Below, in pieces: positions 36,446 through 44,935 of a stretch of 64,000 nt of DNA; position 1 is the stretch's first letter; every line of letters begins with the position of its first letter. Made by a program: the position numbers and the translations under genes. This DNA comes from Streptomyces harbinensis (GTDB lineage Bacteria > Actinomycetota > Actinomycetes > Streptomycetales > Streptomycetaceae). The notes beneath the pieces are model-generated. The model was not told the DNA's origin, did no database searches, and saw nothing but the letters and a program-made list of their open reading frames with translations. The stretch spans positions 310,001 through 374,000 of the forward strand of contig NZ_FPAB01000004.1 of the NCBI RefSeq assembly GCF_900116145.1. Direction: 5' to 3'.

Positions 36446-37187
36446 GTCCGCCGGTGGCGCGGATGTTCTGGCCGGTGATCCAGCGGCCGTCGGGGCCGGC
36501 GAGGAAGGCGATGACGTCGGCGATGTCGGCGGGGGTGCCCAGGCGGCGCAGCGGGGTGAGGGTGGTGACGTGGTCCAGGGCCTCGGGCGGGTTGGCGGAG
36601 CGCAGCATGTCGGTGTCGGTGGCGCCGGGGGAGACGGTGTTGACGGTGATGCCGCGCGGGCCGAGTTCCTGGGCGGCGACGGCGGTGAGGAGTTCCAGGG
36701 CGGCTTTGCTGGCGGCGTAGGGGGCGATGTGGGGGACGGGGCGGACGGTGTTGAGGGTGGAGACGCTGATGATCCGTCCGCCGTCGGGCATGTGGCGGGC
36801 GGCGTGCCGCAGGGTGTGGAAGACGGCGGTGGTGTTGACGGCGAGGGTCGCTTCGAAGGTGGCGTCGTCGGTCTCGGCGAGTGGGGTGGGGACGGGGGAG
36901 AGCGCGGCGTTGTTGACGATGATGTCGGGGGTGCTGTGGCGCTGGGTGGCCTGGTCGAGGAGGGTTTCGGCGGCGTGCGGGCCGGTGAGGTCGAGGCGGA
37001 TGCCCCAGGCGCTGCCCGGGGCGCCGGAGCGTTCGACGGCGGCCACGGTTTCGGCGGCGGCGGTCTCGTCGTGGGCGTAGTTGAAGACGACCCGGGCGCC
37101 GTCCCGGGCGAGGCGTTCCACGACGGCCCGGCCGATACCGCGTGAGCCGCCGGTGACGACGGCGGTCTTTCCCTGGAGGGTTGCCAT
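36438..37187 (-). CDS. Short-chain dehydrogenase/reductase
   Basis: 249 aa classical SDR. NAD(P)-binding TGGSRGIGRAV is at residues 11-21, NNAALSP (NNAG position) near 88, and the catalytic Ser/Tyr/Lys in ISVSTLNTV and YAASKAALELL. It ends with the family pattern WITGQNIRATGG. The start ATG at 37187 lacks a clear ribosome site. It resembles FabG-type oxidoreductases; substrate unknown. Its 3' end overlaps the frameshifted TPR gene by 8 bp. Confidence 0.88.
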   Translation of the reverse strand: MATLQGKTAVVTGGSRGIGRAVVERLARDGARVVFNYAHDETAAAETVAAVERSGAPGSAWGIRLDLTGPHAAETLLDQATQRHSTPDIIVNNAALSPVPTPLAETDDATFEATLAVNTTAVFHTLRHAARHMPDGGRIISVSTLNTVRPVPHIAPYAASKAALELLTAVAAQELGPRGITVNTVSPGATDTDMLRSANPPEALDHVTTLTPLRRLGTPADIADVIAFLAGPDGRWITGQNIRATGGLT

Positions 37188-37288
37188 GGGCGGCACTGTA
37201 GTGCGGGGGCGGGCGCGGGGGGAGGCGGCGTGCGGCCGGGGATGTCGGGGGCGGACGGGGCGGGGTGGCGGTGTGTCACAGTGGCGCG

Positions 37289-37966
37289 GTGTACCGGGAG
37301 CAGGAGGTGTGGAGCGCCGAGGCGGCTTCGGGTCTTGTCCTGCCCGATGGCTGTATGGATCTGATCTGGTCGGAGCGGGTCGGGCTGCTGGTGGCGGGCC
37401 CGGACACCCGCGGGCGGCGGGTGGATCCGGGGGTGGCGTCGGGGCGGGCGACGGGGCTGCGGTTCGCGCCGGGGCGCGGGCCCGTGGTGTTCGGGGTGCC
37501 GGCGTGGGAGGTACGGGACCGGCTGGTGCCGCTGGCTCAGGTGTGGCCACAGCGGACGGTGCGGGAACTGGCGGAGCGGGTGGCGGGCGCGGTGGATCCG
37601 GGTGCGGTGCTGGCCGGGGCGGCGGCGCGCCGGGTGGCGGCGGTGGGGCCGCCGGAGGCGTGGCGGGCGTGGGCGGCGTCGGCGCTGGGGCGGGGGTGTC
37701 CAGTGGCGGAGGTGGCGCGGCGGCTGGGGTTGAGCGAGCGGCAGTTGCGCAGGCGCTGTCAGGTGGCGTTCGGGTACGGGCCGAAGACGCTGGCGCGGGT
37801 GCTGCGGATGCGGCGGGCGCTGGGGTGGGCACGGGCCGGGGTGCCGGGGGCCGAGGTGGCGGTCCGGGCGGGGTACGCCGACCAGGCCCATCTCTCGCGT
37901 GAGGTGCGGGGCCTGGCCGGGGTGCCGCTGTCGGCGCTGGTGGCGGCGCGGGGGCCGGTCAGCTGA
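37289..37966 (+). CDS. AraC family transcriptional regulator
   Basis: 225 aa from the GTG at 37289 (an upstream GTG at 37265 would add 8 residues; neither has a convincing ribosome site). The N-terminal part contains GLVLPDGCMDLIW and a small beta domain typical of DUF6597-type AraC proteins. The C-terminal double helix-turn-helix has EVARRLGLSERQLRRRCQVAFGYGPKTL (about 150-178) and VAVRAGYADQAHLSREVR. Divergent from the SDR gene, which it may regulate; it overlaps the convergent VOC gene by 8 bp. Confidence 0.85.
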   Translation: MYREQEVWSAEAASGLVLPDGCMDLIWSERVGLLVAGPDTRGRRVDPGVASGRATGLRFAPGRGPVVFGVPAWEVRDRLVPLAQVWPQRTVRELAERVAGAVDPGAVLAGAAARRVAAVGPPEAWRAWAASALGRGCPVAEVARRLGLSERQLRRRCQVAFGYGPKTLARVLRMRRALGWARAGVPGAEVAVRAGYADQAHLSREVRGLAGVPLSALVAARGPVS

Positions 37967-38351
37967 GGGGTGCGAAGAGGTCCACGTGGTTGCCGTCGGG
38001 GTCCAGGACGACGGCGTAGCGCTGGCCCCAGGGTGCGTCCCAGGGCGGGTTGGCGCCGGGGTGGCCGGCGGTGGTGAGGTCGGCGTAGAGGCGGTCGACC
38101 TCGGCCGGGTCGTCGCAGCGGAAGGCGATGGCGATGCGGTGGCCGCCGCGGGGCGGGGTCCAGTCGGGCTGGAACGAGGTGATGGTGGCGACGGTGTCCC
38201 AGGCGAGGCGCAGTCCGCCGGGGAGCCGGGCCTCGACGTGGGGGGTGTCGGGGTCGGTGTCGGGGATGTCGAGGCCGAGGCGCCGGTAGAAGGCGAGGGA
38301 GGCGGCGAGGTCGCCGGTGATCAGTCCGATGAGGTCGAAGCGTGGTGCCAT
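37959..38351 (-). CDS. VOC family (glyoxalase/bleomycin resistance-like) protein
   Basis: 130 aa single-unit vicinal-oxygen-chelate fold: FDLIGLITGDLAASLAFYRRLGLDI at the start and RYAVVLDPDGNHVDLFAPL at the end. The metal-ligand positions near the C-terminal Asp/His/Asp pattern are partly present. Specific activity cannot be told from sequence. Confidence 0.85.
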   Translation of the reverse strand: MAPRFDLIGLITGDLAASLAFYRRLGLDIPDTDPDTPHVEARLPGGLRLAWDTVATITSFQPDWTPPRGGHRIAIAFRCDDPAEVDRLYADLTTAGHPGANPPWDAPWGQRYAVVLDPDGNHVDLFAPLS

Positions 38352-38427
38352 GCGGGCAGGTTAGGCGGGTGCCGGGACGGGGGTCTTGAAGGAAACGGAC
38401 GGGGGCGGGGTGCCGCGGCCGGTCGTA

Positions 38428-38458
38428 TTGTCCACAGAAAGCGGGTGGCTGTGGATAA
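38428..38458. promoter_or_regulatory. Two perfect DnaA boxes facing each other
   Basis: TTGTCCACA at 38428-38436 and TGTGGATAA (complement of TTATCCACA) at 38450-38458, 13 bp apart, lie 41 bp before an MFS gene and 77 bp from the VOC start. Confidence 0.65.
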
Positions 38459-38498
38459 CTTTCCGCGGCTGTCAGTGCCCGCTTCTACGGTCTGAGGC

Positions 38499-39791
38499 AT
38501 GACCGTGTCCTCCGGCTCCGCTGCCGCGACCACCACCGCTTCCTCCGTCTCTCCTCCCGCCTCCGCCTCCGGCGCCGCGCCTCGCGAGCGGCTGCCCGGG
38601 GTGTTCCGGCTGTGGCTGGCCGGGGCGCTGGTGTCGATGCTCGGCACCAGCGTGATGTGGTTCGCGCTGGGGTGGTCGGCGTCGGCGCACGGTGGCCTGG
38701 CGGCCGGGCTGGTGCTGACGGCCGTCAATCTGCCGCGGTTCGCCCTGTTGTTGGTCGGGGGTGCGGTGGGGGACCGGGTGGGGGCCTGGCGGGTGATGGT
38801 GGCGGGGGATGTCGCCATGGTGGTGGTGTCGCTCGGGCTCGCGGCGGCGGCGTGGCGGTTCGGGGCTCCGCTGTGGCTGCTGCTGGTGGCCGGGCTGCTG
38901 ATCGGGGTGGTGGACGCGTTCTATCTGCCGGCGTCGGGGTCGATGCCGCGCCGGCTGGTGGGTGAGGCGGTGCTGTCCCGGGCGATCGCGCTGCGGCAGA
39001 CCGGGGTGCAGCTGACGATGTTCGCGGGCGGCGCGCTGGGCGGGGTGCTGATGGCCCGGGCCGGGCTGAGCGGGGTGGCGCTGCTGCAGGTGGGGACGTT
39101 CTCGCTGATGCTCGTGGTGCTGGTGGGGATACGGGGCCGGTTCGCCGGGGAGCGGCCCGCGCCGTCCGGCGGCTCCGTGGCGCGGGACATCGGGGACGGG
39201 CTGCGGCTGGCGTGGCGGACCCGGCTGCTGCGGGTGTCGCTGGCCGTGACGGCGGTGGCGGCGGGGTGTCTGCTGCCGGTGGTGTCGCTGCTGGTGCCGT
39301 TGCTCGCGCGGGAGCGCGGGTGGAGCGCGGAGCTGGCGGGGGTGGTCGTCGGGTCGCAGGCGCTGGGGATCGTCGCGGTGTCGCTGGCGGTGCTGTGGCG
39401 CGGTGGAGCCGGACTGCCGGGGGTCGCGGCGGCGGTGGGGCTGCTGCTGGCCGGTGGGTCGATGGCGGTGCTCGCGGTGGCGCCGGTGCCGGGCGTGGTG
39501 GTGGCCGCCGCGCTGGGCGTGGGGGCGGGGAACGGGCTGTTCGGCGCGCATGTGGCACCGCTGCTGCTGACGGCGGCGCCGCCGTCCCATCTCTCCCGGG
39601 TGCAGGCGATCGTGACGATGGTGCAGAGCGGTGCGCTGCTGGCGATGATTCCGCTGCTGGGTGCGGCGGCGGAGCACATACCGGTGGCGGCGGTGCTGGG
39701 CGGCTGCGCCCTGGTGGTGGCGGGCACGGCCGCCTGCGCCCTGGCGTCGGAGCCGTTCCGCACGGTCCGCAGGCCGGGGGCGGCGGGCTAG
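38499..39791 (+). CDS. MFS transporter (EntS-type)
   Basis: 430 aa, 12 hydrophobic segments, of the DHA3/enterobactin-exporter-like type: FRLWLAGALVSMLGTSVMWFALGW and the PASGSMPRRLVGEAVLSRAIALRQTG segment. The first 30 residues are Ala/Ser-rich. No ribosome site is obvious before ATG 38499. Substrate unknown. Confidence 0.85.
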   Translation: MTVSSGSAAATTTASSVSPPASASGAAPRERLPGVFRLWLAGALVSMLGTSVMWFALGWSASAHGGLAAGLVLTAVNLPRFALLLVGGAVGDRVGAWRVMVAGDVAMVVVSLGLAAAAWRFGAPLWLLLVAGLLIGVVDAFYLPASGSMPRRLVGEAVLSRAIALRQTGVQLTMFAGGALGGVLMARAGLSGVALLQVGTFSLMLVVLVGIRGRFAGERPAPSGGSVARDIGDGLRLAWRTRLLRVSLAVTAVAAGCLLPVVSLLVPLLARERGWSAELAGVVVGSQALGIVAVSLAVLWRGGAGLPGVAAAVGLLLAGGSMAVLAVAPVPGVVVAAALGVGAGNGLFGAHVAPLLLTAAPPSHLSRVQAIVTMVQSGALLAMIPLLGAAAEHIPVAAVLGGCALVVAGTAACALASEPFRTVRRPGAAG

Positions 39792-40011
39792 GCAGCGGGC
39801 CGCACTGACTCGGGTGGGCTCCGACCGGGATTGCCCGGGGCTGGGCAGGCCTGGCCACATGGGCTGGGATCGGCTGGGCTGAAGGGTCGGGCTGAGGGGC
39901 CGGGCCTGACCGGGCCGCGCCGGTTCGGGCGGGGGCTGCCGTCGCCGGGGCTCGGACGGGTCCCGGGGCGGTACGTCGGTCCGGCGGGCGGAAGCGGGGC
40001 CGGGCGGCGGG
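39792..40011. other. Convergent spacer with GGCTGGG-type imperfect repeats
   Basis: 220 bp between the MFS and MarR stops. Between 39838 and 39905 the motif GGCTGGG recurs imperfectly several times, and GC-rich short inverted repeats follow. No gene or clear terminator was made out. Confidence 0.4.
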
Positions 40012-40494
40012 TTACGCCTCGGACGGGGCGCCGGCCGGTACGCCGGCCACGGGGCCGGCCGGGGTGCGCAGGGCGTCGACCAGGGGGGCCAGTTCGGGGT
40101 GGGTGCCGGCCTCGGTCAGGGCCCGGTCGAGGGCGGCGTCGTTGGTGGGGCGGGCCTCTTCCAGCAGGGCGCGGCCGGTGTCGGTGACGTCGGTGTAGAT
40201 GCCCCGGCGGTCGTCCGCGCACAGGTAGCGGGTGAGCAGGCCCCGGTCCTCCAGGCGGTTGACCAGCCGGGTGGTGGCGCTCTGGCTGAGGACGACGGCC
40301 TCGGCCAGCTCGTTCATCCGGACGTGGCCGCCGGTGCCGTCGTGCTGCTGGACGAGCACGTTGAGGACGGAGTACTCGCGCACGCTCAGCCCGTGGGCGG
40401 CCTGGAGGGCGCGTTCGACGGTGGTCTCGATGCGCCCGTGGAGGGCGGAGAGGGCGCACCAGCGCTGGCTCAGGGTCTGGTCGGGGCGCGTCAT
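40012..40494 (-). CDS. MarR family transcriptional regulator
   Basis: 160 aa; the ATG at 40494 has GAAGGAGAGG upstream, so the longer frame to 40581 is rejected. Winged-helix core: LSVREYSVLNVLVQQ, RMNELAEAVVLSQSATTRLVNRLEDRGLLTR and the wing DDRRGIYTDVTDTGRALL. Divergent from an MFS exporter gene with 139 bp between them, the usual layout for a MarR repressor and its target pump. Confidence 0.92.
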   Translation of the reverse strand: MTRPDQTLSQRWCALSALHGRIETTVERALQAAHGLSVREYSVLNVLVQQHDGTGGHVRMNELAEAVVLSQSATTRLVNRLEDRGLLTRYLCADDRRGIYTDVTDTGRALLEEARPTNDAALDRALTEAGTHPELAPLVDALRTPAGPVAGVPAGAPSEA

Positions 40495-40558
40495 CGTGCC
40501 TCTCCTTCCGCGTGCCGTTGCGGCTCCCAGGTTAGCGCAGTGCCGCAAGAGACGGCGT

Positions 40559-40581
40559 TTGCATGTAGCCAGCGTCTGCAA
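40559..40581. promoter_or_regulatory. Possible MarR operator
   Basis: TTGCA (40559-40563) and TGCAA (40577-40581) form an inverted repeat in the marR/MFS intergenic region. The spacing is wider than in most MarR sites; a related TGCA also occurs at 40609-40612. Confidence 0.35.
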
Positions 40582-40633
40582 TTATTGTCCGAGCGGGTAA
40601 GAACTGTCTGCATATACACCGGGAGGGCCGTCC

Positions 40634-41920
40634 ATGCCGCTCGCACTGCTCGCTCTGGCCATCGGTGCCTTCGGCATCGGGGCCACCGAATTCGTGATCA
40701 TGGGGCTGTTGCCCGAGGTCGCCGGCACCTTCGGGGTGTCCATCCCGACCGCCGGATACCTCGCCACCGGCTACGCGCTGGGCGTGGTGGTCGGGGCGCC
40801 GGTGCTGGCCGTCGCCGGGGCGCGGATCCCGCGCAAGCGGATGCTGACGGCCCTGATGGGACTGTTCATCGCGGGCAACGCGCTGTCCGCCGTCGCGCCC
40901 GTCTTCGCCGTGATGCTGGCCGGGCGGATCATCGCCTCGCTCGCGCACGGCGCGTTCTTCGGCATCGGCGCGATCGTGGCGGCCTCCCTGGTGGCGCCGC
41001 ACCGGCGGGCCGGGGCCATCGCCCTGATGTTCACCGGGCTCACGGTCGCCAACGTGGTCGGCGTCCCGCTCGGTACCTGGCTCGGGCAGCAGGTCAGCTG
41101 GCGGGCCACCTTCGCGGTGATCGCCGGAATCGGCGTCATCGCCCTGGCCGGCGTGGCCGCTCTGGTGCCGCACGGCGACAGGAGCCCGGACACCGATGCC
41201 GCCGCGACGGCCCGGTCCGGCGGGCTGCGCGGAGAACTCGCCGCCTTCCGCAACGCCCAGGTGCTGCTCGCGATGGCCATGACCGTTCTCGGTTTCGGCG
41301 GGGTCTTCGCCGCCGTCACCTATCTGGCGCCGATGATGACCGACGCCGCCGGGTACGCACCGGGCGCCGTGACCTGGCTGCTGGTGCTGTTCGGCCTCGG
41401 CATGCTCATCGGCAATCTGGCGGGCGGCCGGTACGCCGACCGCGCGCTGATGCCGATGCTGTACGTCTCACTCGGCGGTCTGGCCGTCCTGCTGGCGCTG
41501 TTCACCGTCGCCGCCCACCACAAGGCGGGCGCCGCGATCCTGCTGCCGCTGATCGGCGGATTCGGGTTCGCCACCGTGGCACCGCTCCAGAAGCGGGTCC
41601 TCGACCACGCCGCGCAGGCCCCGACGCTCGCCTCCGCCGTCAATATCGGGGCGTTCAACCTCGGCAACGCGCTGGCCGCCTGGCTGGGCGGGGTGGCGCT
41701 CGGCGCCGGACTCGGCCCGACCTCCCCCAACGCGGTCGGCGCCGTCATGGCCCTGGCCGCACTCGCCCTGGCGGTCGCCGCGACCGTACTGGAGCGCCGG
41801 GACAAGCCCGCCCGCCCCGAGCGGGACGCCCGCCGGGAGGGCGCCGCCGAACCCGAGGGCGCCGCCGTCGGGCCGGGCGTCAGCCCAGAGCCACCGAGTA
41901 CGGTGCGAAGCGGCGGCTGA
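40634..41920 (+). CDS. MFS drug/sugar efflux transporter (AraJ/PbuE-like)
   Basis: 428 aa, 12 membrane segments, beginning LALLALAIGAFGIGATEFVIMGLLPEVAGTFGVS, the mark of the DHA1 AraJ/YdhP group, with RIPRKRMLTALMGLFIAGNALSA as the loop 2-3 motif. ATG 40634 follows GGGAGG. The C-terminal 35 residues are a charged tail overlapping the convergent GNAT gene by 41 bp. Probably controlled by the divergent MarR. Confidence 0.9.
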   Translation: MPLALLALAIGAFGIGATEFVIMGLLPEVAGTFGVSIPTAGYLATGYALGVVVGAPVLAVAGARIPRKRMLTALMGLFIAGNALSAVAPVFAVMLAGRIIASLAHGAFFGIGAIVAASLVAPHRRAGAIALMFTGLTVANVVGVPLGTWLGQQVSWRATFAVIAGIGVIALAGVAALVPHGDRSPDTDAAATARSGGLRGELAAFRNAQVLLAMAMTVLGFGGVFAAVTYLAPMMTDAAGYAPGAVTWLLVLFGLGMLIGNLAGGRYADRALMPMLYVSLGGLAVLLALFTVAAHHKAGAAILLPLIGGFGFATVAPLQKRVLDHAAQAPTLASAVNIGAFNLGNALAAWLGGVALGAGLGPTSPNAVGAVMALAALALAVAATVLERRDKPARPERDARREGAAEPEGAAVGPGVSPEPPSTVRSGG

Positions 41921-42746
41921 TGTCGCCCGGCAGCGCGGCGGCGCCGCGCACCATCAGGGTGCTGCGCAGCTCACCGGACAGGCCCCGGTCCCGCAGCCAC
42001 CGGGCGAGGTCCGGATGCCGGTCGTCCACGTCGAAGCGCAGCGGTGCGGTGGCCCGCGCGCCCAGGAAGGTGATCAGGGCCCGGGCGGTGGCGGGGTTCT
42101 CGGCGATCAGTGGCCCGATCACCGCCGTGCCGGGGTTCGGCCAGGCCGCCCCGTACCCGGTGAGCCGGCCGTCCGCGTCGTGCGCCACCGCCAGCGCGTC
42201 CGCGAAGGCGGGCAGCCGGGTCAGCAGCTGGGTCCGGTCCATGCCGGCCACCGGCAGATCGAGCGCCAGAATGCCCGGCAGATCGGCGGCGCCGGCCGGC
42301 CGCACCCGCACCCCGGGCTCGTCGGGCCCGCCGGGTACGAACGCACCGCGCAGGGTGGTCACCGCCCCCACGGCGCGAAAGCCCAGCCGTTCGTACAGCG
42401 GGCGCCCGTTGTCGGTCGCGTACAGGAACAGCACCCGCTCCCCCGCCTCGGCGATCGCGTGCCGCATCAGCCGTCCGCCCAGCCCGCGCCGTTCATGACG
42501 CCGCGCCACCAGCACCATGCCGACACAGCCGTACCCGGGACAGGACGTCAGCACGAACGCCCCGATCAGGCCGCCCTCCGCGTCGTCGGGCGGGGCGTCG
42601 ATCCCGTACCCCGTGCCCGCGCTCAGCAGCAGCCGCCACTTGTGCTCCTCCCGGGACCACGAGCGGTCGGCGGACAGATCCAGAGCCGCCGGCAGATCCG
42701 CGAGGGTCAGCCGGCGGGTGGGCAGCGTGAGCGAAGAGGTCGGCAC
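41880..42746 (-). CDS. GNAT family N-acetyltransferase (two-domain)
   Basis: 288 aa from the GTG at 42746 (longer frames upstream overlap the beta-lactamase-like gene). The first half is a GNAT fold with acetyl-CoA loop RRHERRGLGGRLMRHAI and LYATDNGRPLYERLGF (about 90-150). The second half (RPAGAADLPGILALDLPVAGMDR onward) resembles the YitH/YitI Acetyltransf_18-type domain. Substrate unknown. Confidence 0.85.
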   Translation of the reverse strand: MPTSSLTLPTRRLTLADLPAALDLSADRSWSREEHKWRLLLSAGTGYGIDAPPDDAEGGLIGAFVLTSCPGYGCVGMVLVARRHERRGLGGRLMRHAIAEAGERVLFLYATDNGRPLYERLGFRAVGAVTTLRGAFVPGGPDEPGVRVRPAGAADLPGILALDLPVAGMDRTQLLTRLPAFADALAVAHDADGRLTGYGAAWPNPGTAVIGPLIAENPATARALITFLGARATAPLRFDVDDRHPDLARWLRDRGLSGELRSTLMVRGAAALPGDISRRFAPYSVALG

Positions 42747-42829
42747 GCGGCTCAGGATCGCGGCGCCCCGGGCGCCACCGCCACCCGTTTTCCCCTCCCC
42801 CGCCGTTCCCGCGATGGCAGGGTGGCGCC

Positions 42830-44203
42830 ATGACCGACGATCAGTCCCTGCTGCCCGGTACCCACCGCGCCCTGTACCACCGCACCGCCACCGCCCAGGC
42901 CACCGGCCGGGCACCGGCCGTCGCCGCCGCCGTCGTCCGGGACGGCACCCTGGTGTGGACCGGCGCCCACGGCGCCTACCCGGCGGGCGAGGACCGGCAG
43001 TACCGCATCGGCTCGATCACCAAGACCTTCACCGCCGTGCTCGTCCTGCGGCTGCGCGACGCCGGACTGCTCGACCTCGGCGACCGGCTGGCCACCCACC
43101 TCCCCGGCACCCCGTACGGCGGCGACGCCACCATCGCCCAACTGCTCTCGCACTCCGCCGGCCTCGCCGCCGAGGCACGCGGCCCCTGGTGGGAGCGGAC
43201 CGAGGGAACCCTGCGCCCGCAGCTCGCCGACCTCTTCGGCCCCGACGCGCAGAAACACCCGGCGGGCCGCGGCCACCACTACTCCAACCCCGGCTACGCC
43301 CTGCTCGGCGCGCTCGTCGAGCGGCTGCGCGGCGCGCCCTGGACGGAGGTCCTGGACACGGAGATCCTCCAGCCGCTGGGGATGACCCGAACCACCGCCC
43401 TGCCGCAGCCGCCGTACGCGCCCGGCTGGGCCGTCCACCCGCACGCCGACGTGCTCCAGCCGGAACCGCTCACCGACACCGGGCGGATGGCACCGGCCGG
43501 CCAGCTGTGGTCGACGCCCGGCGACCTGGCGGCCTTCGCCCGGTTCCTGCTCGCCGGGGACGACGCCGTCCTCGGTGCGGACACCCTCGCCGAGATGCGT
43601 ACCCCCGCCGTCGCGCCGGCCGATCCGGGAGGGGAGGCCGGGTACGGGCTCGGCCTGCAGATCATCCGCAGCGGCGGCCGGGTGCTGACCGGGCACACCG
43701 GGTCGATGCCCGGCTTCACCGCCGCGCTGTGGACGAGCCCCGCCGACCGGCTGGCGGCCCTCGCCTTCGCCAACGCGACCTCCGGGGTACCCACCGGGGC
43801 GCTGGCCGCCGAGCTGCTGGCGGAGGTCGCCGACCGCGAGCCCACCGTGCCCGAGCCGTGGCGGCCGATGCCGGCCGCGGACGCCGAGCCGTGGCTGGTG
43901 GCGCTGACCGGCACCTGGTACTGGGGCACCGGCGCGTACACACTGCGGCTGCTCGCCGGCCGCACCCTCGTCCTCACCCCGGCCGGCGGCGCCGGGCGCG
44001 GCTCGCGCTTCCGTCCGGTGCCGGGCGACGAGCGGCGCTGGCGCGGCCTGGAGGGCTACTACGCGGGCGAGATCCTGCACGCCGTCCCCGACGGGCCGGC
44101 GCCCCATCTCGACCTGGGCACCTTCGTCTTCACCCGCATCCCCTACGACCCGGACGCCCCGACCCCCGGCGGCGGCGACCCGGCCGGCTGGACGGGACGG
44201 TGA
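42830..44203 (+). CDS. Serine beta-lactamase-like hydrolase (class C fold)
   Basis: 457 aa. Catalytic motifs: SITK (about residue 63, RIGSITKTFTAVLVL), YSN (HHYSNPGYALLG, about 150) and HTG (about 292, LTGHTGSMPG). There is no signal peptide, so it is cytoplasmic and more likely an esterase or D-amino-peptidase than a resistance enzyme. The C-terminal 110 residues are an added beta domain (ALTGTWYWGTGAYTLRLLAG). Confidence 0.88.
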   Translation: MTDDQSLLPGTHRALYHRTATAQATGRAPAVAAAVVRDGTLVWTGAHGAYPAGEDRQYRIGSITKTFTAVLVLRLRDAGLLDLGDRLATHLPGTPYGGDATIAQLLSHSAGLAAEARGPWWERTEGTLRPQLADLFGPDAQKHPAGRGHHYSNPGYALLGALVERLRGAPWTEVLDTEILQPLGMTRTTALPQPPYAPGWAVHPHADVLQPEPLTDTGRMAPAGQLWSTPGDLAAFARFLLAGDDAVLGADTLAEMRTPAVAPADPGGEAGYGLGLQIIRSGGRVLTGHTGSMPGFTAALWTSPADRLAALAFANATSGVPTGALAAELLAEVADREPTVPEPWRPMPAADAEPWLVALTGTWYWGTGAYTLRLLAGRTLVLTPAGGAGRGSRFRPVPGDERRWRGLEGYYAGEILHAVPDGPAPHLDLGTFVFTRIPYDPDAPTPGGGDPAGWTGR

Positions 44204-44243
44204 CCGGGCGGGCCCGCCCCGCAGGCCGCCGCGGGCCGTCCGG

Positions 44244-44708
44244 TCAGCCGTCCAGCATCATCTTGAAGCCGAGGTGGCTGGCCTCGAAGCCGAGCCGCTC
44301 GTAGAACCGGTGGGCGTCCACGCGCGTGGCGTCGGAGGTGAGCTGCACGACGGCACACCCCTGGCGCCGCGCCTCGGCCACCGCCCAGCCGATCATCTCG
44401 CCGCCCAGACCGGCCCCGCGCTGCGCCGCGTGCACCCGCACCGCCTCGATCAGAGCGCGCGACGCGCCCCGCCGGGACAGCCCGTGGATCACGGACAGTT
44501 GCAGGGTGCCCACCACGGTGTCCGGGTCCTCGGGACGCACGGCCACCATCAGGTGCTGGTGCGGATCGGCGGCGATCCGTTCGAAGGCCGCCAGGTACGG
44601 CTTCGGGTCGTCGGTGCTCTCCCGCGCCGCGCCCAGCGGGTCGTCGGCCAGCATCGCGACGATCTCCGGTATGTCCGCGCTCGTCGCGTATCTCATGGTG
44701 ATGCTCAT
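44244..44708 (-). CDS. GNAT family N-acetyltransferase
   Basis: 154 aa, one GNAT domain: MRYATSADIPEIVAMLADDPLG at the start, acetyl-CoA loop VHAAQRGAGLGGEMIGWAV near 95-113, and DAHRFYERLGFEASHLGFKM at the end. No Shine-Dalgarno; TAGACT lies 7 nt before the ATG and could be the -10 of a leaderless message. Substrate unknown. Confidence 0.88.
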   Translation of the reverse strand: MSITMRYATSADIPEIVAMLADDPLGAARESTDDPKPYLAAFERIAADPHQHLMVAVRPEDPDTVVGTLQLSVIHGLSRRGASRALIEAVRVHAAQRGAGLGGEMIGWAVAEARRQGCAVVQLTSDATRVDAHRFYERLGFEASHLGFKMMLDG

Positions 44709-44849
44709 GCCATCGAGTCTAGAAAACGCGTGCGCACCGGCCATCGCGGCACAGGAAGGGGGTTGTGTCTCGTCCGGGTAACGGTAGGGTCGGTCTCGCC
44801 TGCTGGGCGACGGCCAGCCGCTCAGTGTATGAGGTTCGGGGGCTCTCTG

Positions 44850-44864
44850 GCCGGAATATCCGGC
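44850..44864. promoter_or_regulatory. Inverted repeat before the flavohemoglobin gene
   Basis: GCCGGA-ATA-TCCGGC, perfect 6-bp arms, 71 bp upstream of the ATG at 44936. A possible promoter (TTGTGT 44763-44768, TAGGGT 44785-44790, 16 bp apart) lies upstream, so the repeat would be in the leader. It does not look like the usual NsrR site. Confidence 0.4.
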
Positions 44865-44935
44865 TGACCACCCGGCCCCGGTGCGCGCGCTGGCACGCTG
44901 ACCCACCGGGAGTTGATCGAGGCGAGGCAGAGCAC

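Noticed and set aside
36345..37145. Continuation of the TPR frame to 375 aa
   Set aside because: Gly/Arg-rich and antisense to the SDR gene; explained by a frameshift.
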